This document shows, piece after piece, positions 16,986-24,852 of a stretch of DNA of 25,474 nt. Numbering within the stretch: the first letter of the stretch is position 1; every line of letters begins with the position of its first letter. Source of the DNA: an uncultured Flavobacteriia bacterium (GTDB lineage: Bacteria > Bacteroidota > Bacteroidia > Flavobacteriales > Flavobacteriaceae). The notes beneath the pieces are model-generated. The model searched no databases. It had not been told where the DNA came from and worked only from the letters and a program-made list of their open reading frames with translations. The stretch spans positions 1 to 25,474 of the forward strand of contig CAMLRV010000008.1 in assembly GCA_946482495.1 (NCBI GenBank), read 5' to 3'. The position numbers and the translations under genes are program-made.

Positions 16986-17975
16986 ATGAAAGTAGCCGTT
17001 GTCGGAGCCACTGGAATGGTGGGTGAAGTAATGCTTCAAGTTTTAAAAGAAAGAAATTTTCCTGTTACAGAATTAATTCCTGTTGCTTCTGAAAAATCAG
17101 TTGGTAAAGAAATTGAATTTAACGGAAAAACATATAAAGTTGTTGGTTTACAAACAGCTGTAGATATGAAAGCAGATATTGCTTTGTTTTCTGCTGGTGG
17201 AGAAACTTCAAAAGAATGGGCTCCAAAATTTGCTGCTGCTGGAACAACTGTAATTGATAATTCTTCTGCATGGAGAATGGACGAAACTAAGAAATTAATT
17301 GTTCCAGAAATTAATGCTTCTGAATTAACTGCAGCAGATAAAATTATTGCGAATCCAAACTGTTCAACTATTCAAATGGTGATGGCTTTAGCGCCACTTC
17401 ATAAAAAATACGATATCAAAAGAATTGTGGTTTCAACTTACCAATCTATCACAGGAACTGGAGTTAAGGCTGTAAGACAATTAGAAAATGAATATGCTGG
17501 GGCTTCTGGGGAAATGGCGTATAAATACCAAATTCACAGAAATGCCATTCCTCAATGTGATGTTTTCGAAGAAAATGATTACACAAAAGAGGAAATGAAA
17601 TTAGTTCGCGAAACACAAAAAATCCTTGGTGATAAAACTATTGCCGTAACTGCAACTGCGGTCAGAATTCCGGTTGTTGGTGGACATTCAGAAGCAGTTA
17701 ATGTGGAATTTGAAAACGATTTTGATGTAAATGAAGTGCGTAATATTTTGCACCACACTGCTGGAGTTACGGTACAAGATAATGTTGATACATTTACGTT
17801 TCCAATGCCATTTTATTCACAAGGGAAAGACGATGTTTTTGTAGGGCGTATTCGTAGAGATGGAAGTCAGCCAAACACATTAAACATGTGGATTGTTGCA
17901 GATAATTTGCGTAAAGGTGCTGCAACTAACACCATTCAAATTGCGGAATATTTAGTAGCAAATAATTTGGTATAA
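16986..17975 (+). CDS. asd: Aspartate-semialdehyde dehydrogenase
   Basis: Asd reduces L-aspartyl-4-phosphate to aspartate 4-semialdehyde with NADPH, the branch point for lysine/diaminopimelate, threonine and methionine synthesis. The 329-residue cytoplasmic protein starts with the NADP-binding loop GATGMVGEVM (7-16). The nucleophile is Cys126 in ANPNCSTIQ. Other catalytic-site residues are Gln153 (YQSITGTG), Arg227 (AVRIPV) and His234 (GGHSEAV). Length and motifs fit the bacterial type. No aspartokinase or dap gene is adjacent. A palindromic terminator follows at 17995-18022. Confidence 0.97.
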   Translation: MKVAVVGATGMVGEVMLQVLKERNFPVTELIPVASEKSVGKEIEFNGKTYKVVGLQTAVDMKADIALFSAGGETSKEWAPKFAAAGTTVIDNSSAWRMDETKKLIVPEINASELTAADKIIANPNCSTIQMVMALAPLHKKYDIKRIVVSTYQSITGTGVKAVRQLENEYAGASGEMAYKYQIHRNAIPQCDVFEENDYTKEEMKLVRETQKILGDKTIAVTATAVRIPVVGGHSEAVNVEFENDFDVNEVRNILHHTAGVTVQDNVDTFTFPMPFYSQGKDDVFVGRIRRDGSQPNTLNMWIVADNLRKGAATNTIQIAEYLVANNLV

Positions 17976-17994
17976 AACCAAAATAGATATTTTG

Positions 17995-18025
17995 AAAAGA
18001 GCTTAAATTTTTAAGCTCTTTTTTT
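17995..18025 (+). terminator. Terminator of asd
   Basis: AAAAGAGCTTAAA (17995-18007) pairs perfectly with TTTAAGCTCTTTT (18010-18022), which continues into more T. It begins 20 bases after the asd stop codon. Its outer A/T symmetry would allow function in both directions, but the next gene is co-oriented. Confidence 0.85.
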
Positions 18026-18109
18026 ATTCTTTTTTTTAACATTTTTTCATACAGAAATGATTATTTTCGCAAAATGAAGGTTTCAGAAAATCAATTTATT
18101 CATTCGTAA

Positions 18110-18688
18110 ATGAAAAAACTTTTATTTTTAATTTTTCTTACTATTAATTCTTACAGTCAAACATTAAGTCTTGAAGAATTTCAAAAACAAGCTCGAATTG
18201 CTGGGTTATGGTTTGAAATGCCTGTTGGATATAAGATTAAAGAAGTTAAAGAAAATAGAGATTTGCAATATTCATTTGCTATAATTAATGCAGAAGGAAC
18301 CATGGAGGTTAGATATTCTTTATTTCCAATGAAGGAAATGCTAAAAGAATATGAAGAATCAAAAAATGATCCGCATGTAGTAATGGTGAATCCTAACAAT
18401 ATTTATATTGGCTTAATGACTGCAAACGGCATGAATATGACAAATGGTAAATTTTTAGATATTATTGATTTTCCTAAAGTGGCCGTGCAAAAAGAATTCA
18501 ATGCAGATTATGGTGGCAATGCTTTTTTTGAATTTAATTGCGAATTTGGGAAAGGCTATAAGTATGGACAATTTGTTTGTTTGCATAAAGAGAATACTGC
18601 GGATGTTATCATAACATTTATGAGTAATGATGGAAAAACTCATCATGATTTGATGATGATCCCGTTTCATGCACTAACTTTTCTTTAA
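18110..18688 (+). CDS. Secreted protein of unknown family
   Basis: I do not recognise this family. The 192-residue protein begins with a clear signal peptide (MKKLLFLIFLTINSYSQ, cleavage near residue 16), so it should reach the periplasm or beyond; no lipobox cysteine is present. The mature part has an amphipathic start (LSLEEFQKQ) and alternating hydrophobic strands, with two cysteines (in FNCEFG and FVCLHK), so an alpha/beta fold with one possible disulfide is plausible. It lies 15 bases upstream of the small His-rich gene at 18704 and may be co-transcribed with it and the receptor at 19166. A weak -7 match (TATTTTCG, 18062-18069) precedes it. A role in the same metal-related process is only a guess from position. 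Confidence 0.75.
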   Translation: MKKLLFLIFLTINSYSQTLSLEEFQKQARIAGLWFEMPVGYKIKEVKENRDLQYSFAIINAEGTMEVRYSLFPMKEMLKEYEESKNDPHVVMVNPNNIYIGLMTANGMNMTNGKFLDIIDFPKVAVQKEFNADYGGNAFFEFNCEFGKGYKYGQFVCLHKENTADVIITFMSNDGKTHHDLMMIPFHALTFL

Positions 18689-18703
18689 TTTTAGAGAAAG
18701 CAA

Positions 18704-19039
18704 ATGAAAAAAAAATATGTAAAATATAATGTATTGATGGCTTTAGCAATGCTTTTTGCGATTTGCTATCAATCGTTGCATATTTTTTTGGATGACACAC
18801 ATCATCATTCACATCATGAAATTACTTTAAAACAAACTTCTAAAACCCAAGTTTCGCAAGATAATCACGAAGATTGTCCGGTCTGTGATTTCGAATTTGC
18901 AGCATTTTTATCACAAGATATTTATGTCTTAAATTTATTCTCTCCTCAGCCAAAATATCATTTTTCTAATGCATACGAATCAGTCGTAAAGGAAAAAGAA
19001 TTTTTATATTTCTCACATCGAGGACCACCTCTAGTATAA
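18704..19039 (+). CDS. Small His-rich CPVC/RGPP membrane or secreted protein
   Basis: This 111-residue protein has an N-terminal hydrophobic segment (about 9-29, signal peptide or anchor), then a histidine cluster (His33-35, 37, 38), a CPVC motif (Cys58, Cys61) and a C-terminal RGPP motif (106-109). The layout of one hydrophobic segment, a CPxC pair and a terminal R(G/A)PP resembles DUF2946-type proteins, which are small and often found beside TonB-dependent or copper-related genes; that assignment is by pattern memory and is not secure. The His and Cys residues suggest metal binding. It is 126 bases upstream of a ZnuD-like TonB receptor and 15 bases after an unknown secreted protein, which supports a role in metal (zinc or copper) handling. 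Confidence 0.72.
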   Translation: MKKKYVKYNVLMALAMLFAICYQSLHIFLDDTHHHSHHEITLKQTSKTQVSQDNHEDCPVCDFEFAAFLSQDIYVLNLFSPQPKYHFSNAYESVVKEKEFLYFSHRGPPLV

Positions 19040-19165
19040 GTTTTATTATTCTGTCTCAAAATTTTTGGGATTGAATTTGTTTAATTAATCACCAATTCGA
19101 AAGTTCCGATTTTATGGAAATTTTCGATGATGGTTTATTTCTATTTATTTTAAACTTATACAAAA

Positions 19166-21376
19166 ATGAAAAAATATATTTTTCTCATCCTTTCGATGGG
19201 ATTTACGCTTGTAGGATTTGCTCAAAATTCCATTTCTGGAACAATTAAAAACGAAAATAACGAACCAATTTCTAATGTTGAAATTTTGGTTTCAGATGCT
19301 ACAATTCAAACGAAATCAAACGAGAACGGTCAGTTTGAAATTAGAAACTTGCCTTTAGGGAAATGGACGTTAATTTTCAAAAAAGAGAAATTCGAAATCC
19401 ATTCTGAAGTGATATCAATAGGAAAAAATGAACAAAAAACACTTGACATTATTTTAGAAGAAGAAGAGCATCATATTGATGAAATCCTAATCTCATCCGT
19501 TTTTAACAAAACACAAAACGAAAATGTAGTTAAAATTGACCATGTGAATTTAAAACAAATTCAAAATGCAGGTGCGATTAATTTATCGGATGCTTTAGCA
19601 ACTAATCCTGGTGTAAGTGTAGTTTCAACAGGAGTTTCAATCGGAAAGCCAGTCATTCGTGGATTGAGTGGTAATCGCGTGTTAACCTATGCGCAAGGAA
19701 TCCGATTAGAAAATCAACAATTTGGAGAAGAACATGGTTTAGGTTTAAATGCGAACGGACAAGAAAGTGTGGAAATCATTAAAGGTCCAGCTTCTTTATT
19801 ATATGGTTCCGATGCGATGGGTGGTGTGTTGTATTTTAATCCAGAAAAATATGCGGCTACGAATAAAACAGAATTAAATGTGAATCAAGCGGTAAATAGT
19901 AATACTCAAGGTTCAAATAGTTCTGTAACGTTAAAAACTTCAGAAGATAAATTTAAATTTTTAATCCAAAATAATTATACCACTCACGCTGATTATAAAA
20001 CACCAAATGGCGAAACTGTTGTGAATACTCGCTTTATAGAAAAAGATTTTAAAATTGGAACATCCTATGCGACTTCAAACTATGTAGCTGATTTACGATA
20101 CAATTATAACGATTTGAATTTGGGTTTGCCCGAAGATGAAATAATAGACTCTGGATTTAGAACACCATTATTTCCTAGTCAGAAAATCGAAAATCATTTA
20201 CTGAGTTTCAATCAGAAAGTGTTTTTCAAAAACTCGAAATTAGAAGCCAACGCGGGTTATGTTTTTAATAACCGAAAAGAATTAGAAAGCGCCGATGAAA
20301 TCGCACTTTTTATGAAATTAAAAACCTTCAATTATAATGTGAGATATTATTTACCTAATATAGGGAATTTCGAAACGATTATTGGTTTTCAAGGAATGAA
20401 TCAGCAAAATAGAAATTTCGGAGCAGAAAGATTGATTCCAAATGCTAAAATTGCAGATATTGGTTTATTCGGAACTTCGCAATATAAATTCAAGAAAAAT
20501 TTGTTACAATTTGGAGTGCGATACGATTTTAGAAAGGTAAATATTCATGAATTTGGAGAATTAGGTACAGAAGGCTCATTCCAAAAAATGGATAAAGATT
20601 TCAAAAGCATCAATGCATCAGTCGGATTCAAAACAACAATTACCGAAAAAATAACAACTCGAATTAATATTGCGTCTGGTTTTAGAGCACCAAATTTATC
20701 GGAATTGTCTTCAAATGGAGTTCATGAAGGAAGCAATCGTTATGAAATTGGAAATGTCAATTTAAAAAACGAACAAAATTTTCAAGCCGATTTGAATGTC
20801 GATTATAACGCTGAACATTTCGATTTTTTTGCGAATGGATTTTATAATCACATCAATAATTATATTTTTATTGCGCCAAATGGAAACACAATTGATGATA
20901 ATTTGGTGTACGATTATTTGCAAAATAATGCCATTTTATATGGTGGAGAAACAGGAATTCACTTGCATTTACACGAGATCGATTGGTTACATATGACCAG
21001 TAGTTATGAAATGGTAATTGGGAAACTAAATAATAATTCAGATTTGCCATTAATTCCAGCAAACCAATGGAAAACGAATTTGAGAGCGAATTTTAACCTT
21101 TCAAAAAGTGTAAAAAACAGTTTTGTGTTCTTACAAGGGAATTATACTTTTAGCCAAAATAGCATCAGTGAATTTGAAACCAAATCCAACGATTATTTCC
21201 TGCTTTCTTCCGGATTAGGAACCGATATTCAGTTGCATAAATCGAAATTTAATATGTATTTGACGGCAACAAATCTTTTAAATAAACAATATATCGCACA
21301 TTTATCTCGCTTAAAAGCAGAAGGAATTTATAATATGGGAAGAAATATAATTTTAGGCGTAAATTTTAATTTGTAG
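19166..21376 (+). CDS. TonB-dependent outer-membrane receptor, probably for a metal
   Basis: This is a 736-residue outer-membrane active-transport receptor. A signal peptide (1-19, ending GFAQ) precedes a CarboxypepD_reg-like beta-sandwich (21-98), which is usual in Bacteroidota receptors. A plug domain (about 115-225) ends in VEIIKGPASLLYGSDAMGGV (202-221), followed by a 22-strand barrel with the terminal aromatic strand IILGVNFNL. Within the plug, LENQQFGEEHGLGLN occupies the place where ZnuD-type zinc receptors have a metal-binding acidic/His segment. Together with the preceding His-rich gene this suggests zinc or copper uptake; the ligand is not proven. No SusD-like partner gene follows, so a glycan SusCD system is unlikely. 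Confidence 0.9.
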   Translation: MKKYIFLILSMGFTLVGFAQNSISGTIKNENNEPISNVEILVSDATIQTKSNENGQFEIRNLPLGKWTLIFKKEKFEIHSEVISIGKNEQKTLDIILEEEEHHIDEILISSVFNKTQNENVVKIDHVNLKQIQNAGAINLSDALATNPGVSVVSTGVSIGKPVIRGLSGNRVLTYAQGIRLENQQFGEEHGLGLNANGQESVEIIKGPASLLYGSDAMGGVLYFNPEKYAATNKTELNVNQAVNSNTQGSNSSVTLKTSEDKFKFLIQNNYTTHADYKTPNGETVVNTRFIEKDFKIGTSYATSNYVADLRYNYNDLNLGLPEDEIIDSGFRTPLFPSQKIENHLLSFNQKVFFKNSKLEANAGYVFNNRKELESADEIALFMKLKTFNYNVRYYLPNIGNFETIIGFQGMNQQNRNFGAERLIPNAKIADIGLFGTSQYKFKKNLLQFGVRYDFRKVNIHEFGELGTEGSFQKMDKDFKSINASVGFKTTITEKITTRINIASGFRAPNLSELSSNGVHEGSNRYEIGNVNLKNEQNFQADLNVDYNAEHFDFFANGFYNHINNYIFIAPNGNTIDDNLVYDYLQNNAILYGGETGIHLHLHEIDWLHMTSSYEMVIGKLNNNSDLPLIPANQWKTNLRANFNLSKSVKNSFVFLQGNYTFSQNSISEFETKSNDYFLLSSGLGTDIQLHKSKFNMYLTATNLLNKQYIAHLSRLKAEGIYNMGRNIILGVNFNL

Positions 21377-21380
21377 CCAC

Positions 21381-21388
21381 TATATTTG
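21381..21388 (+). promoter_or_regulatory. -7 promoter element of the prolyl oligopeptidase gene
   Basis: TATATTTG is a full match to TAnnTTTG, 5 bases after the receptor's stop codon and 78 bases upstream of the next ATG. There is no TTG at the usual -33 spacing. If used, it gives a leader of about 70 bases containing a small hairpin (21413-21434). Confidence 0.5.
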
Positions 21389-21466
21389 TAATACAACAAA
21401 ACTACTAAATATGAAACACCAATTAAGGTGTTCCATCTGACCAATAAAAACAATAAATACTAACAG

Positions 21467-23569
21467 ATGAAAAAATCAATCATTTTTGTAACTTTAATTA
21501 GTTCAGTCGGAATTATGGCTCAGAATAAAATTACCTATCCCAATACCCAAAAAATAGACCATAAAGATGTTTATTTTAATAATGAAATTAATGATGTATA
21601 TCGTTGGTTAGAAGATGATAGAAGTGTGGAAACTGAAGGTTGGGTAAAAGCTCAGAATGTAGTCACGTATAAGTATTTAGATCAAATTCCGTATCGTAAA
21701 AAAATTAAAGCGCGAATGGAAAAATTATGGAATTACGAAAAAATTTCAGCCCCATTTGTGGAGGGAAAATACACGTATTTCTATAAAAATAATGGTCTTC
21801 AAAATCAGTCGGTTTTATTCCGAAAAGACGCTTCTGGTAAAGAAGAAGTTTTTTTAGATCCGAATACGTTTTCAAAAGACGGAACCACTTCATTAGCAGG
21901 AATTAATTTTACGCAAGACGGAAGTTTAGTGGCTTATCAAATTTCGGAAGCAGGTTCAGATTGGCGAAAAGTGATTGTTTTGAATGCGGTCACTAAAGAA
22001 AAAATAGGTGAGACTTTAGTTGATGTGAAGTTTAGTGGGGTTTCTTGGTATAAAAATGAAGGGTTTTATTATTCGAGTTATGATAAGCCAAATGGTAGTG
22101 AATTGTCAGCGAAAACGGATCAACATAAATTGTATTTCCATAAATTAGGTACTGCTCAATCAGACGATAAAGTGGTTTTCGGTGGAGATATTAAAAGAAG
22201 ATATGTAGGCGGACAAGTTACAGAGGATAATTTGTATTTAGTAATTTCTGCAGCTAATGCTACAAGTGCCAACGAATTGTATTTAGTAGATTTAACAAAA
22301 CCTAAATTTGAAATTCAAACTTTAGTGAGCAACATGTCGTATGATTATGATATACTTGATAATCGTGGAAGTAAATTATATGTGCTAACAAATAATAACG
22401 CGCCAAATAAAAGATTAATGATTATTGATGCGAATAATCCAGAATTGTCAAATTGGTTAGAAGTAATTCCAGAAACAGAAAATGTATTATCAGTTTCAGC
22501 TGGCGGTGGTTATATTTTTGCGAATTACATGAAAGATGCAATTTCTGTGGTAAAACAATACGATTACGATGGTGCTATGATTGCTGAAGTAAAATTGCCA
22601 GGAATTGGAACAGCAAGTGGTTTCGGAGGAAAAAAAGAAGAAAAGACGTTGTATTATACTTTTACGAATTATACCACTCCAAGTTCAATTTATTCATTTG
22701 ATGTAAAAACTGGAAATTCTTCAGTGTACCAACAACCAAAAGTGGATTTTAAATCAGAGAAATACGAATCAAAGCAAGTGTTTTACACCTCAAAAGATGG
22801 TACGAAAATTCCAATGATTATTACTTATAAAAAAGGAATAAAATTAAATGGAAAAAATCCAACAATTCTTTATGGTTATGGCGGATTTAATATCAGTTTA
22901 ACGCCTTCGTTTAGTATTGCGAATGCGGTTTGGTTAGAAAATGGAGGTGTGTATGCTGTGGCGAATTTACGTGGTGGTGGCGAATATGGTAAAAAATGGC
23001 ACGATGCAGGAACACAATTAAAAAAGCAAAATGTGTTTGATGATTTTATCGCTGCAGCTGAATATTTGATTGCTGAAAAATTTACATCCTCACAATTTTT
23101 AGCCATTAAAGGTGGTTCAAATGGCGGATTGTTAGTTGGGGCGACTATGTTACAACGTCCAGATTTATTTAAAGTGGCTTTGCCAGCCGTTGGAGTGTTA
23201 GATATGTTGCGTTACCATACGTTTACTGCTGGTGCTGGTTGGGCATACGATTATGGAACTTCTGAACAAAGCGAAGAAATGTTTACATATATTAAAAATT
23301 ATTCACCAGTTCATAATGTTAAAAAAGTGGAATATCCAGCAACTTTAGTGACCACTGGCGATCATGATGACAGAGTAGTGCCAGCACATAGTTTTAAATT
23401 TGCTGCAGAGTTACAAGACAAACAACAAGGAAGCAACCCGGTTTTAATTCGAATTGATGTGAACGCTGGGCACGGTGCCGGAAAATCAACCGATGCTATT
23501 ATTAATGAACAAGTAGATATGCAAGCGTTTACGTTGTTTAATATGGGAATTAAGAAAGTGAAGAAATAA
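21467..23569 (+). CDS. Secreted prolyl oligopeptidase (peptidase family S9A)
   Basis: This serine peptidase cleaves after proline in short peptides. The 700-residue protein has a signal peptide (MKKSIIFVTLISSVGIMA, cleavage near residue 18), so it acts in the periplasm or outside, unlike the cytosolic mammalian enzyme. The N-terminal part (about 20-420) is the seven-bladed propeller, preceded by the usual VYRWLEDDRS segment. The C-terminal alpha/beta-hydrolase domain has the triad Ser551 (KGGSNGG), Asp634 (GDHDDRVVP) and His669 (NAGHGAG), with Arg636 as the likely substrate-binding arginine. It appears monocistronic, with its own -7 element and a perfect hairpin terminator. Confidence 0.96.
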   Translation: MKKSIIFVTLISSVGIMAQNKITYPNTQKIDHKDVYFNNEINDVYRWLEDDRSVETEGWVKAQNVVTYKYLDQIPYRKKIKARMEKLWNYEKISAPFVEGKYTYFYKNNGLQNQSVLFRKDASGKEEVFLDPNTFSKDGTTSLAGINFTQDGSLVAYQISEAGSDWRKVIVLNAVTKEKIGETLVDVKFSGVSWYKNEGFYYSSYDKPNGSELSAKTDQHKLYFHKLGTAQSDDKVVFGGDIKRRYVGGQVTEDNLYLVISAANATSANELYLVDLTKPKFEIQTLVSNMSYDYDILDNRGSKLYVLTNNNAPNKRLMIIDANNPELSNWLEVIPETENVLSVSAGGGYIFANYMKDAISVVKQYDYDGAMIAEVKLPGIGTASGFGGKKEEKTLYYTFTNYTTPSSIYSFDVKTGNSSVYQQPKVDFKSEKYESKQVFYTSKDGTKIPMIITYKKGIKLNGKNPTILYGYGGFNISLTPSFSIANAVWLENGGVYAVANLRGGGEYGKKWHDAGTQLKKQNVFDDFIAAAEYLIAEKFTSSQFLAIKGGSNGGLLVGATMLQRPDLFKVALPAVGVLDMLRYHTFTAGAGWAYDYGTSEQSEEMFTYIKNYSPVHNVKKVEYPATLVTTGDHDDRVVPAHSFKFAAELQDKQQGSNPVLIRIDVNAGHGAGKSTDAIINEQVDMQAFTLFNMGIKKVKK

Positions 23570-23584
23570 GAAAAAGTTCTATTG

Positions 23585-23611
23585 AAAAAGGCTGCCAATG
23601 GCAGCCTTTTT
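23585..23611. terminator. Bidirectional terminator between convergent genes
   Basis: AAAAAGGCTGCC (23585-23596) and GGCAGCCTTTTT (23600-23611) form a perfect 12-bp stem with a 3-base loop. It lies between the stop codons of the plus-strand peptidase gene (15 bases away) and the minus-strand gene at 23615 (3 bases away), with A and T tracts suited to both directions. Confidence 0.92.
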
Positions 23612-23614
23612 ATT

Positions 23615-24412
23615 TTAAAAATTATCTCCGTCTAATAATCTTCCAACACCACCAAGTAAACTTCCTTCTTCTTTACCGCCACCATTTTGAGGGGCGTTTG
23701 CCAAAATTCTACCCGCTAATCGACTAAATGGTAACGATTGTACAAATACGGTTCCAGGTCCGCGTAAGGTTGCATAAAACATTCCTTCTCCACCAAATAA
23801 AGTATTTTTTACACCGCCCACAAATTCGATATCGAAATCAACATCTTGCGTGTAACCTACCACACATCCTGTGTCAATTCGCATGATTTCTCCTGGAGCT
23901 AATTCTTTTTTAGCTAAAGTTCCTCCTGAATGTACAAAAGCCATTCCATCACCTTCCAATTTTTGCATGATAAAACCTTCACCACCAAATAAAGCTCTCC
24001 CGATTTTTTTAGAAAATTCCATGCCAACTGAAACGCCTTTTGCGGCACATAAAAATGCATCTTTCTGACAAATAAATTTTCCATTATACGCTTTTAAGTC
24101 GATAGCAATAATTTTTCCAGGATATGGAGAAGCAAATGAAACTTTCTTTTTTCCAGAACCTTGGTTTTGAAAAGCAGTCATAAATAAACTTTCGCCAGTT
24201 AAAACTCTTTTTCCCGCAGAAAGTAATTTTCCGAAAATTCCAGATTGTTGCTGTGTGCTTCCGTCTCCAAAAATGGTTTCCATTTTTACACCATCTTCCA
24301 TCATCATAAATCCTCCAGCTTCAGCAATAACAACTTCTTGCGGATCTAATTCAATTTCTACATATTGCATTTCTTCACCATAAATATGGTAATCTATTTC
24401 GTGTGCACTCAT
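23615..24412 (-). CDS. TIGR00266/AIM24-family protein
   Basis: The protein belongs to the AIM24 family (TIGR00266), related to the tryptophan-RNA-attenuation-protein-like beta fold; its molecular role in bacteria is not established. The ATG at 24412 gives 265 residues starting MSAHEIDYHIYGEEMQYVEI. The frame is open further upstream to 24487, but those codons look like leader, not protein. Family-type repeats of Gly-rich turns are clear: EAGGFMMMEDGV (31-42), LFGGEGFIMQKLEGDG (141-156) and LFGGEGMFYATLRGPG (205-220). The tail (241-265) is Gly-rich. There is no signal peptide, so it is probably cytoplasmic. It is set apart from its upstream neighbour by the terminator at 24483-24506. Confidence 0.9.
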   Translation of the reverse strand: MSAHEIDYHIYGEEMQYVEIELDPQEVVIAEAGGFMMMEDGVKMETIFGDGSTQQQSGIFGKLLSAGKRVLTGESLFMTAFQNQGSGKKKVSFASPYPGKIIAIDLKAYNGKFICQKDAFLCAAKGVSVGMEFSKKIGRALFGGEGFIMQKLEGDGMAFVHSGGTLAKKELAPGEIMRIDTGCVVGYTQDVDFDIEFVGGVKNTLFGGEGMFYATLRGPGTVFVQSLPFSRLAGRILANAPQNGGGKEEGSLLGGVGRLLDGDNF

Positions 24413-24475
24413 AATTTTTAAATTTTTGGTTTGATAAATTAGTAGATTAAATTGTAAAATGTTACTACTAAAAAA

Positions 24476-24508
24476 TAAAAAAGTCAAGAATAAAATTACT
24501 CTTGACCT
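24476..24508 (-). terminator. Terminator of the small secreted-protein gene
   Basis: GTCAAGA (24483-24489) pairs with TCTTGAC (24500-24506). Read on the minus strand the stem is followed by TTTTTTATTTTTT. It lies about 20 bases past the stop codon of the gene at 24527. Confidence 0.75.
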
Positions 24509-24526
24509 TTTATTAATATAAAAAAA

Positions 24527-24841
24527 TTACTTTAAGAATTCGGATAGTTTTATGGTTTTACCACAATATTCTGAAGTTATTTTGAAAATAACATCTCCTT
24601 TTTTTCCTTCATTAGCCCAACGAACTTCTTTGTTAATATTACAGCCAATACTTGTTTTGGAACCTTTGTTTAAGCTTACAAATCCAGTTCCTGTATGAAT
24701 GCTCACTTTGTCTTTGGTATCGTTAATTAAAGAAAAACTACTTTCAATCGTTTTGGAATTAATATATGAATTTGACTCTTTTATATTCATAACATTTAAT
24801 CCGATTATAGAACAATAAATGCTAAGTAAAATGATTTTCAT
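24527..24841 (-). CDS. Small secreted protein of unknown family
   Basis: I do not recognise this 104-residue protein. The N-terminal 18 residues are hydrophobic (MKIILLSIYCSIIGLNVM) and look like a signal peptide, though the cleavage site is unclear. The mature part has short alternating strands with Thr/Ser/Gly turns (HTGTGFVSLNKGS) and two cysteines (Cys67, Cys93) that could form a disulfide. It begins 11 bases after the stop of the T9SS-sorted protein at 24853, so the two are probably co-transcribed, and it ends at a good terminator. It lacks a T9SS sorting domain itself, and its function is unknown. Confidence 0.7.
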   Translation of the reverse strand: MKIILLSIYCSIIGLNVMNIKESNSYINSKTIESSFSLINDTKDKVSIHTGTGFVSLNKGSKTSIGCNINKEVRWANEGKKGDVIFKITSEYCGKTIKLSEFLK

Positions 24842-24852
24842 AACCTTGAATT

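Noticed and set aside
19166..21376. TonB receptor as a SusC-type glycan importer
   Set aside because: At 736 residues it is much shorter than typical SusC (about 1000), and no SusD-like lipoprotein gene follows.
23615..24487. Longer form of the AIM24-family protein starting at 24487
   Set aside because: The added 25 residues are AT-leader-like, lack family similarity, and would overlap the A/T tract of the upstream terminator; the ATG at 24412 fits the family start.
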